A DNA stretch of 64,000 bases, taken from Flavobacterium cupriresistens. Lineage in GTDB: Bacteria; Bacteroidota; Bacteroidia; Flavobacteriales; Flavobacteriaceae. The stretch is taken from contig NZ_CP087134.1 in the NCBI RefSeq assembly GCF_020911925.1, positions 4,898,001 to 4,962,000 of the forward strand, written 5' to 3'. A model generated the notes under the pieces. It searched no databases, was not told the DNA's origin, and saw only the letters and a list, made by a program, of their open reading frames with translations. The translations under genes and the position numbers were made by a program. Positions 37,467 through 47,357 of the stretch are shown here, piece after piece. The stretch's first letter is position 1; every line of letters begins with the position of its first letter.

Positions 37467-40400
37467 CTTTTTTCTGTTTTTCTTTTCTTATTTGATTCGC
37501 TTTTTTTGAAATAGTCCCTTTTGCGACAGCATCGCTTGTCTTTTGTTTTAAAAGTTTGCCTGTACTTTTTAAGGCCTTAGACGCATCTCTTTTGACTTTT
37601 TCAGCATATCTACTAATTCTCCCTGACGATTCTCCATTGTTTATTTTATTAATTAATTTACTAAACTTTTTTATTAAGGATTTATTTTCAGTTTTTAAAT
37701 TAGATAATATTTCTTCTGCCTTATTTCCAAAACCTTGCTCAACCAAAGTTTCGATTGAAGATTCTAAAAATATACTCATTAGGCCATCATCACCTTCTAA
37801 CAATTTATCCATATCAAAGTGACCATCTGTGTCATATTTTCCTTTACTGTAATTATCAATAATTTTTGTAGTCATTTTAGATACTGTGCCTATTATCATT
37901 TTACCTGCTCTTGAGTTAGCAAATTTTTTGATTTTAATAGCAGTAGCTGTTCCCGTTGGAGTAACAGATGATATAGCATATGAACCTACAGCACCCCATG
38001 TCGCAGAAGCCCAACCAATATCATCATATGCCTCTTGAGATGATTTACCTTCAATTAACATACCTCCAAAGTAATCCATACCAACATCTAATGCAAAACT
38101 TGACACTGCATCAATTATGCCTGTAATAGGGTCTTTACCATCAGGATCAACTAAAACAACGGGATTATTCAAACAATAAACATAAGCCCCTACATTTGGA
38201 TATTTCTCCACCAACGGATCCACATTTAGCCAAAGTGAAGTCTTCATATCCAAATACCTAGCTCCATAATAGCTAAGATTTGTCTCCCTATCCAATTCCT
38301 TCCCATTAAACAAATAAGGAGAAGAAAAAGATGATGAATGTTCTTCAAACAAAATCTCACCAAAAGCAATATACTCTATATGCTGTGATATAGAACCATT
38401 TTTTGTGGTAATATACGAAGTACTCCCCAAATGATCCGGATGAAAATAAAAAATATCATTCTCCGGTAAACCGATTCCGGTAAAACCTTCTCCCGCTTTA
38501 ACGGTTGTTGGTTCTATCGGGGGGCCAAATTGTACGGGTGGTCCCGGTACATCTCCCGGTGCATTAAAAACAGGATTTCTTGGCCAGCCTTCCGGTGGTT
38601 CCTGATTTTCTTCTACTGGTTTCAACACTTGACTTGGATATGGATCTCCTGTAAACTCAGGCGTTGCATAAATTCCATGTTGCGTTGGAGGTCCGGGAGG
38701 AACACCTAAGCTTTTTACATAATTATCCATCGCTTTTTGTTGCTCAGCGGTTAGTTTAGCATAATTTACACCTCCGGCTGTTATACCTAATGGTTGCGCG
38801 AATGTACCATTCCCCAGCTTACTCACGATTCGTCCTGCTCCTTCAAAATAATGTTTCGTAAATTTTCCTTTGCTTATTACAAAATAGGGACTTACATATC
38901 CTGTGTAGTTATCGGTATGTACTATTGTTGCAGCGGTCTGTCCATTTACGGCTACATTCTGCGAATCACCCGAACTTTTTATTATTCGCTCACCAGCGGC
39001 ATCGTAGGTATATTGATGAATTCGTCCATTGTCATTGATTCCCATTAAACGATTTTCTTCATCCCATGTCATTTTTCTGAAGCTCTTTTCTTCGCTATAA
39101 CTGGTTGGGTTTCCGTTGCCATCGTAAACATACTGGCGTGCTTCTGATTTTCCTGACTCGACAATTTTATTTGGTGCATTAGGATGTAACTCGTTATCGT
39201 AATTGTAATCTAAAACATATCCTTTTTGCTCATTGTTTACAGTATGCACCAAATCTTTTTTGGTGATATTATGCATTTTGTTATAGCTCATGTTTAACTC
39301 ATAATTGGCCTTCGTAAACTCGCCCTGATAAGTTGCTTTTGCTGATTTTAATCGGTAGTAATCATCATACTGATAGTCATGAGAAGACGTTCCCCCTAAT
39401 GTATTGTTCACGATTGGTGCCGTATTTTTTATATTCAATACGTTTCCAACTAGATCATAACCGTACGAATTATTCATTACTTGTCTTGAAGCACTTTTCA
39501 CCTGCAACTGTTGTAATCTTCTCATTACCGGATCATACGTATAATTGGTTTCGGTATCGTTACCGTATTTTAAATATTTACGTTGTTCGAATTCGTCATA
39601 CGCCAATTGTTTGATGTACTCATAGGTATGACTTTCTTTCTTACCTTTCATACTTTGTAGGTTTCCGGCACGATTATAAGTATATTCAACTACTTCGCCA
39701 TCAGGATAACTCATCTTTTGTATACGGTTCCAAGTATCATACTCAAACTGCAAAATATAAGTTTGTACATCGGTTGGGGTAATACGCAGCGTACGAATTT
39801 CTTTTTCTACTTCGCCTAGTTTACCATAGAAAAATTCCTGACCTCCACTTGCATCTTGTACGAACCATAATCTTCCTCGACGAGAAGCCGTTCCGTCGGC
39901 TTTTCCATAATTATACTGTACGTTGTTTTGTGGATTTTTAGGATATTTTATACTTTCTAATCGGTTAAAATTGTAAACATATTCTATTGCCCCTCCATTT
40001 GGGACTGTATTTTTTATATCCTGTGTAATTCGGCTCGTCACATTGCCAGCCAAATCATATTGCATAGTTGTAGTCCCCGTATCTGGATGTACGAATTCAA
40101 CACGTCTTCCTAACCAGTCATAACTACTTTTAGTTATATGATCCATTGGATCAGTCACTTTAATCATTTCTCCCAAAGCATTGGTTTCAAATTTCGTTAC
40201 CAAATCATTTTGCATACTGGCTATATTCTGTCCGGTAACATCTGTGTAAGTTTGATTTATTTTATTTAAAGCGTCTGTTTGTGTAGTACGTAATACTGGT
40301 AGTCCATTATAGTTTTCTATTCCAAAAGTGGTCGTGTTGGTACTTCCGTCTGGTAATGTGACTTTTATAGCACGTCCTACCTCATCATACTCCATTTTAG

Positions 40401-43400
40401 TTGGCATTACGCTTGATAGTGCTGTACTCAAAGTTGCATCGATTGTTGTCGTCGTCGTTGGATAATAACTAATTATAGATCGACCTAGACCATCATAAAT
40501 ATTTTTTCCGGTTACAATCTGTGCTTCCTGATCCGGACTTCCGGCCTGCGTAAATAAACTGGCTGTTTTTTTTACTTGTAAAGCTCTTCCTAATCCGTCC
40601 GTATAAGTATAGGTCTCGATGTCCTTGTCTAATTCGGGATCATAATTTTTAGTTTTTGCATAAGGTACTTTTGCTTCAGGGAAATATTCGTAAGCAATTG
40701 TATAGGGTTTACCCGAAGCAATTTCATAAGGTGCTTTTATAGTGGTCGGACGACCTTTACTGTCCAGCGTATAAATCATACTTTGATCATTACGGTCAGT
40801 CGTTTTCAATGGAGCACCGAAACGATAATCAAATTCCACTTTGTTTCGGTAACCGAATGCATCTTTGATCTCGGTCATGTATTGATGGTTCTCGGCATCA
40901 AACACATAATCTAATGCCATACGTTGTCCTTTATGATTGGCTGGCCCTGTTATTTTTTGCAAATTTCCGTAGGTATCATAACTAATATCAGTAATTGCAA
41001 TTTTATCAGCAGCACTGTAACTTTTAATCTGAATAACCTCCGCAGTTTTAGTGTTGATACTAGTAGCTCTTTTACGACGTAGCCCTTCAGTCGTAAAAAC
41101 TTCTAACTGTTTTGCAATTCCTCCAAAATAAGGTGTCGTGCTTTCATAATAGCTAATTTTGGCGGTTACTTTATCATCTGCACTACCATTTCCTAAATCT
41201 TCATACTGAGTAATATTTCCATTTGCGTCATACGTATTAAAAATATTAGTTTCTAAATACTCACTACCTCCTTCATACATTTTTTGATTCGTATGTATCA
41301 GTCCTACAAAAATACGTTTGGCATCACATAGCGGTAAATTCAAATCAGAAACCGAAACACTTGCCTGCGTAGCCACATCAATAAAACTATATTCGTTTTC
41401 TGATTCCTGACGCATTTTGTTGTTTTTATCTAACGTATAACTGTGCTTTAATAGATTCTTCCTAAAATAATCCTGGTTATAAAATTCTTGTACCGTAGTT
41501 AAAAATACTGAATTATCAGCAGCGTCAATTTGTTCTTCAAACACCTTTGCAAAACCATAAAACTCTCTTTCACGACGATCATGGTAACCGTCTTCGTATC
41601 TGAATTTCGCAATAGAATGATCAATACCATCACCAATATGTCCGTCAAAAACATCAACGGATTGTAAAACCCATTTAGACGCAGGATTTTCATATGTTGG
41701 CTTTAATAACTCATATTCGACCACATAGCTATTTCCGGCTGCGTTGGTAACGCTTTTTAATTTGTTGGTTCTTTTTATGTTTGAAAGACGTACAATTAAA
41801 TTATTCTGATCTTTTGACACGATGTAATCTATGTTTCCATCCCCATCGACATCAGAAAATGAAGCTTCGGAACGAGATGTACTGGCCCCAAAACTACCAC
41901 CGATACTTGGTGTTAATTTCATAACAATAATTGGTGGAACCAACGGAATGTCATAAGAAACACCAATACTGGCTCCGTAACTAACGGATTTATTTCTTGA
42001 CATCGCCGAATATTTTGGATAAGTAATAGGGGTACCAAAATAATTACCCATATTCAATTCAACCAAAACATCATTGTCACGATAGGTAATTTTATCTGCT
42101 AATCCGTCTGAGTTCACATCCATAAAGGTATTTGTCCCGTCAGAAACAGAACTTCCATAATTCAAACCACCGGAGAAGGAACCATTATAGATGCTATATC
42201 CTAAATTGGCACTAAAATCCTTTGACTTTCCTTTATTGATAAAATTAAGATTCGTCCAATTTTCTTCAGGTAAAAAGCCGTATCCGGTGTTTAAAGACAC
42301 TCTTCCGTCAGCTATGATTTTATCAGCCAGTCCATCACCGTTTACATCTGAAAATACCTGCTCGGAATGGTCTTCTCCTTTTCCTATATTTCCACCTAAG
42401 GAAACGGATTTACCTCCTTTTTCGGCATCTCCGGAGGCTCCTGTTTGCATGTAATTTTTTGTAACGGCTGCTTTACTGACACTTAACTGTAGTGAATTTG
42501 CAGGTGAACCATGGCTATAACTACCGGACAAACTGCCTCCCTGAGCTGTATTTTCGGAGTGGCTAAAATCACCTATCGCAGCTTTATTGCCAGTAAGTCC
42601 TCCTGTAGGCGAGGTAAACTGCACCTGACCGTCCCTGATATAATCGGGGAAACCATCACCGTTAAAATCACTCATGGTCTGCACCACATAAGAATCTCCT
42701 TTAGAAGTACTCAAACCTCCACCAACAGGGCCCGCACTGGCACCGGCAGCAAAACTTTTACTTTTGCTTTCGGTAATCATATCAAATGCTGCTGTCGCTC
42801 CTCCTGCTAAATTGTTTGGAGGCAACGAAAAATCGACATACTCCGCTATATCGTCTTCTCCTAAACGGGAACTTCCAATAAATTCATTTTGAATAAAAGA
42901 TGCTTTTTCTGCACCAAATACTATATTTTCGGAATAAATCTGGGTAGACTGAGTAAAATAATCTTTGAAACTTTCAAAGCCCGGAGGCATCGCATCCGGA
43001 TTCAGATTGTTTAAATCCGGAAAATTGTTTGGGTCTACACTATTGGTCTGCGGTTTTAATCTCGTTTGGTCAATTGTAGTACCGGCAAGATTTCCATTTA
43101 CAATAAAACTTCCCCAATTTCGGTACAATAACCCTAAAGTAATGGCTTCCGATGGCAGGTTACTGTAAATTGAAAATTCAGTTGTAGTTTCATTCCAAAC
43201 CACAGGTAGCAATGGATCTGTGATCGCATCAACCATATTATAAGCAATTTGTAGCGCATTATTTTTAGGATAAGCTCTGACAATATCTGTTAAAGTTGGA
43301 TCACTTACATAGAGTTCCAATTCAATTGGAAGGTCTTTTTTAGCCTCTACATAGGCATAGGTACCATCAAAAACGGAAGTCGTTTCTACCAATGTTCCAT

Positions 43401-46400
43401 TGACCACATTAAACGTTTTTCTAGCCACTAAATTAGTACCCTGTTTGGCAGAAATTACTAGTCTACCATTGTATCTTGAAGCGGCAGGACCTGCAATTAA
43501 CTGGTAATCTGCCGGATTTACAGATAGATTTAATCTACCGTTAATAGTAGGTTTCTTTCCTGTTATAATATAGTTTCCATCTATTTTATTATAAAACGAA
43601 TGCGAGATCTCTACCTTTTTAATATTGTCTTCGGGTCTTGTTCCTGCTACTCCCGGAATCGTAACGGTTGGATCAACCACCAATGCTTTCAAATCAATAT
43701 TCGTAACCGTCTCAATCCTCATTCGCACAAAAGCATTGTCTTCTGCAATAGCAAAACTAAGTGTCGCTAAATCTAAAGTAACAACTTCTGAAGCTAAAAA
43801 TCTCTTTTCGTACAACGCCGTCTCGTTTACTGAACCTACTACCGTTTTAACCACTTTTAAAGTAACGTGATCTGATGTCAGCGGTTTTTTAAATTGCCCT
43901 GAAAAACGAATCAATCCGGCTTTTGGAACTATTATCGGATTGGATGAACTTACAAAAAAGTCTTTCGAAGCCTGATAGGTTTTTAAAGACAATAAGTTTG
44001 CATCTGCAACAGTAGTAACATCAATCAATTTATTTCTTACAATCCCGCTCTCATTATAATAATCGATTGCTTTGGTGTATTCAATTTTTGGATCCCAAAC
44101 CACTTTATCATAGTTACCATCCTTTATAGAACTTACCCTGAAATACAAACGTTCTCCTTTTTGAACAGACAAAGTTGTAGCCGGTTTTATTTTTAATGCA
44201 TAATCATCAGCTCCAATAACCTGATCCCATATCAAATTGTTGTTTTTTTGAAAATACAAATGCACACCATCTGCTTTCCCCTGTCCGTCACGCGTTTTAT
44301 ACTGCTGACGTTCTACGGAAAGATCTTCTAGTAAGGCAAAACTTTGGGTCACAGTAATTTCTCCCGTTGCCGGAGCCTGCCATACTCTTACCACATCATG
44401 CAAAGGATTTTTATCTAATAATTCCTGTAATTCCTGAGTACGATCCGGAGTCGTTATAATTAGATTTCCATCACCCGAAACTGGCGAAGGAGTTCCTGAA
44501 CTGTTGGGTAGAAAATGAGGTACACCATTGATAATACGGTTGTAATATACTTTCCCGCCATCTGCAAAATCTACCAGTCCATCCCCGTTAAAGTCCATAA
44601 AGTAACTTTGGGTTTTATTGGTCGAGCGCTGTTCGTCATAACCGACATTTACAGAAGCCGATCCAAAACCTACGGTCGCGTCAACTCCCCAACTGAATGT
44701 TTTTGATTTCGTAAAACCTAAATTCCCCAGATTCTCAATGCGAATCGCCTCTCCAAAAGCATTCTGCCCTGAACCGTATAAGTTTTTGCGATAATAAACA
44801 TCATTACCAATCTTAAAAATTTTATCCGGAAATGAATCTCCGTCTAAATCTTGTAAAACGACAGAAACGTCTGATGATCCCCAGCTATTTCCTCCGTGTG
44901 GTCCTATCGTATTCGATTTAAAAGTCCCTAAAGTAGGAAGTCCTATACCTATTCTGTAATTGATTCCGGTTGAAGTTCCATTGGTACTTCCGGCTAAAGT
45001 ATGATTGCTTTCAAAGTCTTTAATTCCTGTGAATCCCTGTTTGATATTATCACTTGGAACACTCCATACCTGCTCGGGTCCAAAAGGATTGTATTTGCCT
45101 GAAGTCTCTCGTACATCATCAAAATAATCCAGCGTATTCGTGTAGAATAATTTCGATTCTGAATCGTATTCAGCAACCGATTTCAGTAAGGTTTTCTTAA
45201 AAGCTCCTTCTTTATAATTCAGTTCATAACTGCGAATCATTTGATTTTTATAGCGAACTTCTATCTTTCGCAACAACTGATTGTTCGTTTGTTTAAAACC
45301 AAGTCTGGCCGAAACCTGAACATCGGGTCTGTTTACTTCTCCTAAATCGCTATTTTTAATGAAAGAGACACTGTAATTTCCTTTTTCTGATCCAAAACCG
45401 GTGTAATAAACATTTTTAAGATACAGCTCTCCGTCTTTTTTATCGTATTCATAACTAACTGAGTTTCCTTTTAAATCGACTTGAAAACAAAGTGCCCAAT
45501 GACCAATATTTCCCGAAGCATCCTGCAATACTGCATTTGTTGCCAGACCGGATGCATTTCCACCATAATAACTGGCGACACCGCTTTTGTCTCTTACCAC
45601 CCAATAATAATCTTTAGTCGAAGATCCTTTTCTGATAATCTGCTGGAAAGCGCCTTCTCTTCTTGGATAAAACTGTTTGTCTGCTGTTCTGCCAACCCAG
45701 GTCGCTCTATGTGAATTAGGGATTAACTGTTCACCCGCAATCGCATAACTTTCTGTTTCGTTTTGAGCATCATAACGTGGTGCCCCCCAACGAGTTTCTA
45801 TACTTACTGCAGGAGCCGAAACATCCCAACCCGTTCCTGCCCAACTGTGCCCACCATCACTATCATACTGCAAATTAAACGAAGGCTGCATACCCCCTCT
45901 TCCACTTGGTAAAACAATACTAAAACCAGTACTCATCGTTCCTCTTCCGTTTGCTGAAGGTGGTGCGATCGATTGGATTCCAACCAACGGACTTGCTGCT
46001 TTTAAATCTTTTATAATTGTTGGTGTATACCCTGAAGTTTCAGGAGATTCGGGCATTTTTATAATTCCGGCAATAAAATCCGTGAAATGTGTTGTTTTCG
46101 CAGTGATAATTCCTCTTTTAATGTCTAACGAATCTTTGCTTACTTCTTGCCAAAGACGTTTGTTTTCATCAAAATAAAAGACATTGATATCTTTCTCTGT
46201 ATAACCTTCCGGAATTGCTTTTTTATCAAATGGAAGTGATAAACGTACCGCTTTTTCGAAAAGAGTTCCGTGTGGTAATAATCTAAATCCGGCATTTGCT
46301 CCCGTAACGTTAACCATTGCGGAGTTTAAAGGCGCAATATCAATTTTACGCAAGCCTCTTACCGACACCTGAACATCTGATTTTAATGCTCCTAATGGAA

Positions 46401-47286
46401 AAACTGCAAAAAAATCTTTATACGAAAGGGTATTAGCCGTTTTAAAATCGATGGTCTTAGAAAAACTTTCTTTAGCATTTTCAAGCGGTCTGAAAGTATC
46501 TGCTTTTAAGAAATCATTGATTTTTAATTTTTCAGTGCTACCAACTCCTGTTGTGGTTTCTTTATAAACCGTAACATATTGATCCGAATTTAAATCTTTT
46601 CGATCCAAAATCAATTCAAACTCCGGCTGATTGACATTAACAGCAATACAATCAATACTCAATTTGCTAATATGCGAAGGAAAATTAGTCCCTTTGATAT
46701 ACAATTTATCATCCGATTTTAATAAAGTATACGTACTTGAAAGTTTTAATGGACGATATACAATTTGTACGTTTTTAACTTTATAATTATTCGAAGTTCC
46801 TTCGGGAGCGGTGAACAATATTACGTTATCTCCCTGTCTCAAAGATTTTTCTGAAAGCAATTCTGATTGTAAACTCCAACTCGTATTCTTAGACAAAAAT
46901 TGTCCCCCGATACTCGCCTGATTATTTAAACTTCTCGAGATCGAAGCCGACTGATCGTAACCGTATAATTCATACTCCAAATAAGCATTTTCATAAACAG
47001 TAGGCATCTCGTTTATCGCAAGATGAAAAACATTGTCGTAGGCATCATCCGTATCCGATTCGTCTTTTACCCCAATAAAACCTTCTTTGATATCGGCATC
47101 AAATACTTTTATTTTATTAGCTGCTTTTGGAGCTGTATCAATTGAATCTGTTACTGTAGCTTTACTTTCGTTTTCGTTTTCAAAAAGATCTTGTGCAAAC
47201 GAAGAAACTACAGGATAGTTCTTAAAATTCACTGCAAACAAAAAGGAGCTTACTAAAAGGACAAGAATTATAATTTTATTTTTCAT
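37459..47286 (-). CDS. Giant secreted SpvB/TcdB-like RHS polymorphic toxin
   Basis: About 3275 residues from ATG 47286 (MKNKIIILVLLVSSFLFAV, a signal peptide); an upstream TTG at 47307 is less likely. An N-terminal region to about 450 is followed by an SpvB-type domain (PSGRGGMQPSFNLQYD, about 469). Six or more FG-GAP/VCBS calcium-type repeats follow (DLDGDSFPDK about 814, DFNGDGLVDF, DFNGDGFPDY, DVNGDGLADK, DVNSDGLADK, DVDGDGNIDY about 1815). A TcdB-middle-like segment (DGYHDRREREFYGFAKV) and a long series of YD repeats lead to the RHS core end YGARYLDMKTSLWLNVDP and DPDGKDP (about 3047). The variable tip, about 228 residues, is rich in Gly, Ala and hydrophobic stretches and has a very Lys-rich end. 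I recognise no nuclease or deaminase motif. The last 8 bases overlap the immunity gene. The YD-repeat barrel should encapsulate the tip. The target could be neighbouring bacteria or a host. Confidence 0.93.
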   Translation of the reverse strand: MKNKIIILVLLVSSFLFAVNFKNYPVVSSFAQDLFENENESKATVTDSIDTAPKAANKIKVFDADIKEGFIGVKDESDTDDAYDNVFHLAINEMPTVYENAYLEYELYGYDQSASISRSLNNQASIGGQFLSKNTSWSLQSELLSEKSLRQGDNVILFTAPEGTSNNYKVKNVQIVYRPLKLSSTYTLLKSDDKLYIKGTNFPSHISKLSIDCIAVNVNQPEFELILDRKDLNSDQYVTVYKETTTGVGSTEKLKINDFLKADTFRPLENAKESFSKTIDFKTANTLSYKDFFAVFPLGALKSDVQVSVRGLRKIDIAPLNSAMVNVTGANAGFRLLPHGTLFEKAVRLSLPFDKKAIPEGYTEKDINVFYFDENKRLWQEVSKDSLDIKRGIITAKTTHFTDFIAGIIKMPESPETSGYTPTIIKDLKAASPLVGIQSIAPPSANGRGTMSTGFSIVLPSGRGGMQPSFNLQYDSDGGHSWAGTGWDVSAPAVSIETRWGAPRYDAQNETESYAIAGEQLIPNSHRATWVGRTADKQFYPRREGAFQQIIRKGSSTKDYYWVVRDKSGVASYYGGNASGLATNAVLQDASGNIGHWALCFQVDLKGNSVSYEYDKKDGELYLKNVYYTGFGSEKGNYSVSFIKNSDLGEVNRPDVQVSARLGFKQTNNQLLRKIEVRYKNQMIRSYELNYKEGAFKKTLLKSVAEYDSESKLFYTNTLDYFDDVRETSGKYNPFGPEQVWSVPSDNIKQGFTGIKDFESNHTLAGSTNGTSTGINYRIGIGLPTLGTFKSNTIGPHGGNSWGSSDVSVVLQDLDGDSFPDKIFKIGNDVYYRKNLYGSGQNAFGEAIRIENLGNLGFTKSKTFSWGVDATVGFGSASVNVGYDEQRSTNKTQSYFMDFNGDGLVDFADGGKVYYNRIINGVPHFLPNSSGTPSPVSGDGNLIITTPDRTQELQELLDKNPLHDVVRVWQAPATGEITVTQSFALLEDLSVERQQYKTRDGQGKADGVHLYFQKNNNLIWDQVIGADDYALKIKPATTLSVQKGERLYFRVSSIKDGNYDKVVWDPKIEYTKAIDYYNESGIVRNKLIDVTTVADANLLSLKTYQASKDFFVSSSNPIIVPKAGLIRFSGQFKKPLTSDHVTLKVVKTVVGSVNETALYEKRFLASEVVTLDLATLSFAIAEDNAFVRMRIETVTNIDLKALVVDPTVTIPGVAGTRPEDNIKKVEISHSFYNKIDGNYIITGKKPTINGRLNLSVNPADYQLIAGPAASRYNGRLVISAKQGTNLVARKTFNVVNGTLVETTSVFDGTYAYVEAKKDLPIELELYVSDPTLTDIVRAYPKNNALQIAYNMVDAITDPLLPVVWNETTTEFSIYSNLPSEAITLGLLYRNWGSFIVNGNLAGTTIDQTRLKPQTNSVDPNNFPDLNNLNPDAMPPGFESFKDYFTQSTQIYSENIVFGAEKASFIQNEFIGSSRLGEDDIAEYVDFSLPPNNLAGGATAAFDMITESKSKSFAAGASAGPVGGGLSTSKGDSYVVQTMSDFNGDGFPDYIRDGQVQFTSPTGGLTGNKAAIGDFSHSENTAQGGSLSGSYSHGSPANSLQLSVSKAAVTKNYMQTGASGDAEKGGKSVSLGGNIGKGEDHSEQVFSDVNGDGLADKIIADGRVSLNTGYGFLPEENWTNLNFINKGKSKDFSANLGYSIYNGSFSGGLNYGSSVSDGTNTFMDVNSDGLADKITYRDNDVLVELNMGNYFGTPITYPKYSAMSRNKSVSYGASIGVSYDIPLVPPIIVMKLTPSIGGSFGASTSRSEASFSDVDGDGNIDYIVSKDQNNLIVRLSNIKRTNKLKSVTNAAGNSYVVEYELLKPTYENPASKWVLQSVDVFDGHIGDGIDHSIAKFRYEDGYHDRREREFYGFAKVFEEQIDAADNSVFLTTVQEFYNQDYFRKNLLKHSYTLDKNNKMRQESENEYSFIDVATQASVSVSDLNLPLCDAKRIFVGLIHTNQKMYEGGSEYLETNIFNTYDANGNITQYEDLGNGSADDKVTAKISYYESTTPYFGGIAKQLEVFTTEGLRRKRATSINTKTAEVIQIKSYSAADKIAITDISYDTYGNLQKITGPANHKGQRMALDYVFDAENHQYMTEIKDAFGYRNKVEFDYRFGAPLKTTDRNDQSMIYTLDSKGRPTTIKAPYEIASGKPYTIAYEYFPEAKVPYAKTKNYDPELDKDIETYTYTDGLGRALQVKKTASLFTQAGSPDQEAQIVTGKNIYDGLGRSIISYYPTTTTTIDATLSTALSSVMPTKMEYDEVGRAIKVTLPDGSTNTTTFGIENYNGLPVLRTTQTDALNKINQTYTDVTGQNIASMQNDLVTKFETNALGEMIKVTDPMDHITKSSYDWLGRRVEFVHPDTGTTTMQYDLAGNVTSRITQDIKNTVPNGGAIEYVYNFNRLESIKYPKNPQNNVQYNYGKADGTASRRGRLWFVQDASGGQEFFYGKLGEVEKEIRTLRITPTDVQTYILQFEYDTWNRIQKMSYPDGEVVEYTYNRAGNLQSMKGKKESHTYEYIKQLAYDEFEQRKYLKYGNDTETNYTYDPVMRRLQQLQVKSASRQVMNNSYGYDLVGNVLNIKNTAPIVNNTLGGTSSHDYQYDDYYRLKSAKATYQGEFTKANYELNMSYNKMHNITKKDLVHTVNNEQKGYVLDYNYDNELHPNAPNKIVESGKSEARQYVYDGNGNPTSYSEEKSFRKMTWDEENRLMGINDNGRIHQYTYDAAGERIIKSSGDSQNVAVNGQTAATIVHTDNYTGYVSPYFVISKGKFTKHYFEGAGRIVSKLGNGTFAQPLGITAGGVNYAKLTAEQQKAMDNYVKSLGVPPGPPTQHGIYATPEFTGDPYPSQVLKPVEENQEPPEGWPRNPVFNAPGDVPGPPVQFGPPIEPTTVKAGEGFTGIGLPENDIFYFHPDHLGSTSYITTKNGSISQHIEYIAFGEILFEEHSSSFSSPYLFNGKELDRETNLSYYGARYLDMKTSLWLNVDPLVEKYPNVGAYVYCLNNPVVLVDPDGKDPITGIIDAVSSFALDVGMDYFGGMLIEGKSSQEAYDDIGWASATWGAVGSYAISSVTPTGTATAIKIKKFANSRAGKMIIGTVSKMTTKIIDNYSKGKYDTDGHFDMDKLLEGDDGLMSIFLESSIETLVEQGFGNKAEEILSNLKTENKSLIKKFSKLINKINNGESSGRISRYAEKVKRDASKALKSTGKLLKQKTSDAVAKGTISKKANQIRKEKQKKDD

Positions 47287-47357
47287 ATAGTAATCGACTG
47301 GGAGCAATCGTTTATTTTATTTATTCGTATAAAATATTTAAATTTTAAGCAGTCAGA

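Noticed and set aside
47287..47307. TTG start for the RHS gene seven codons upstream
   Set aside because: The ATG at 47286 begins a clean signal peptide; the TTG would put seven residues, some charged, before it.
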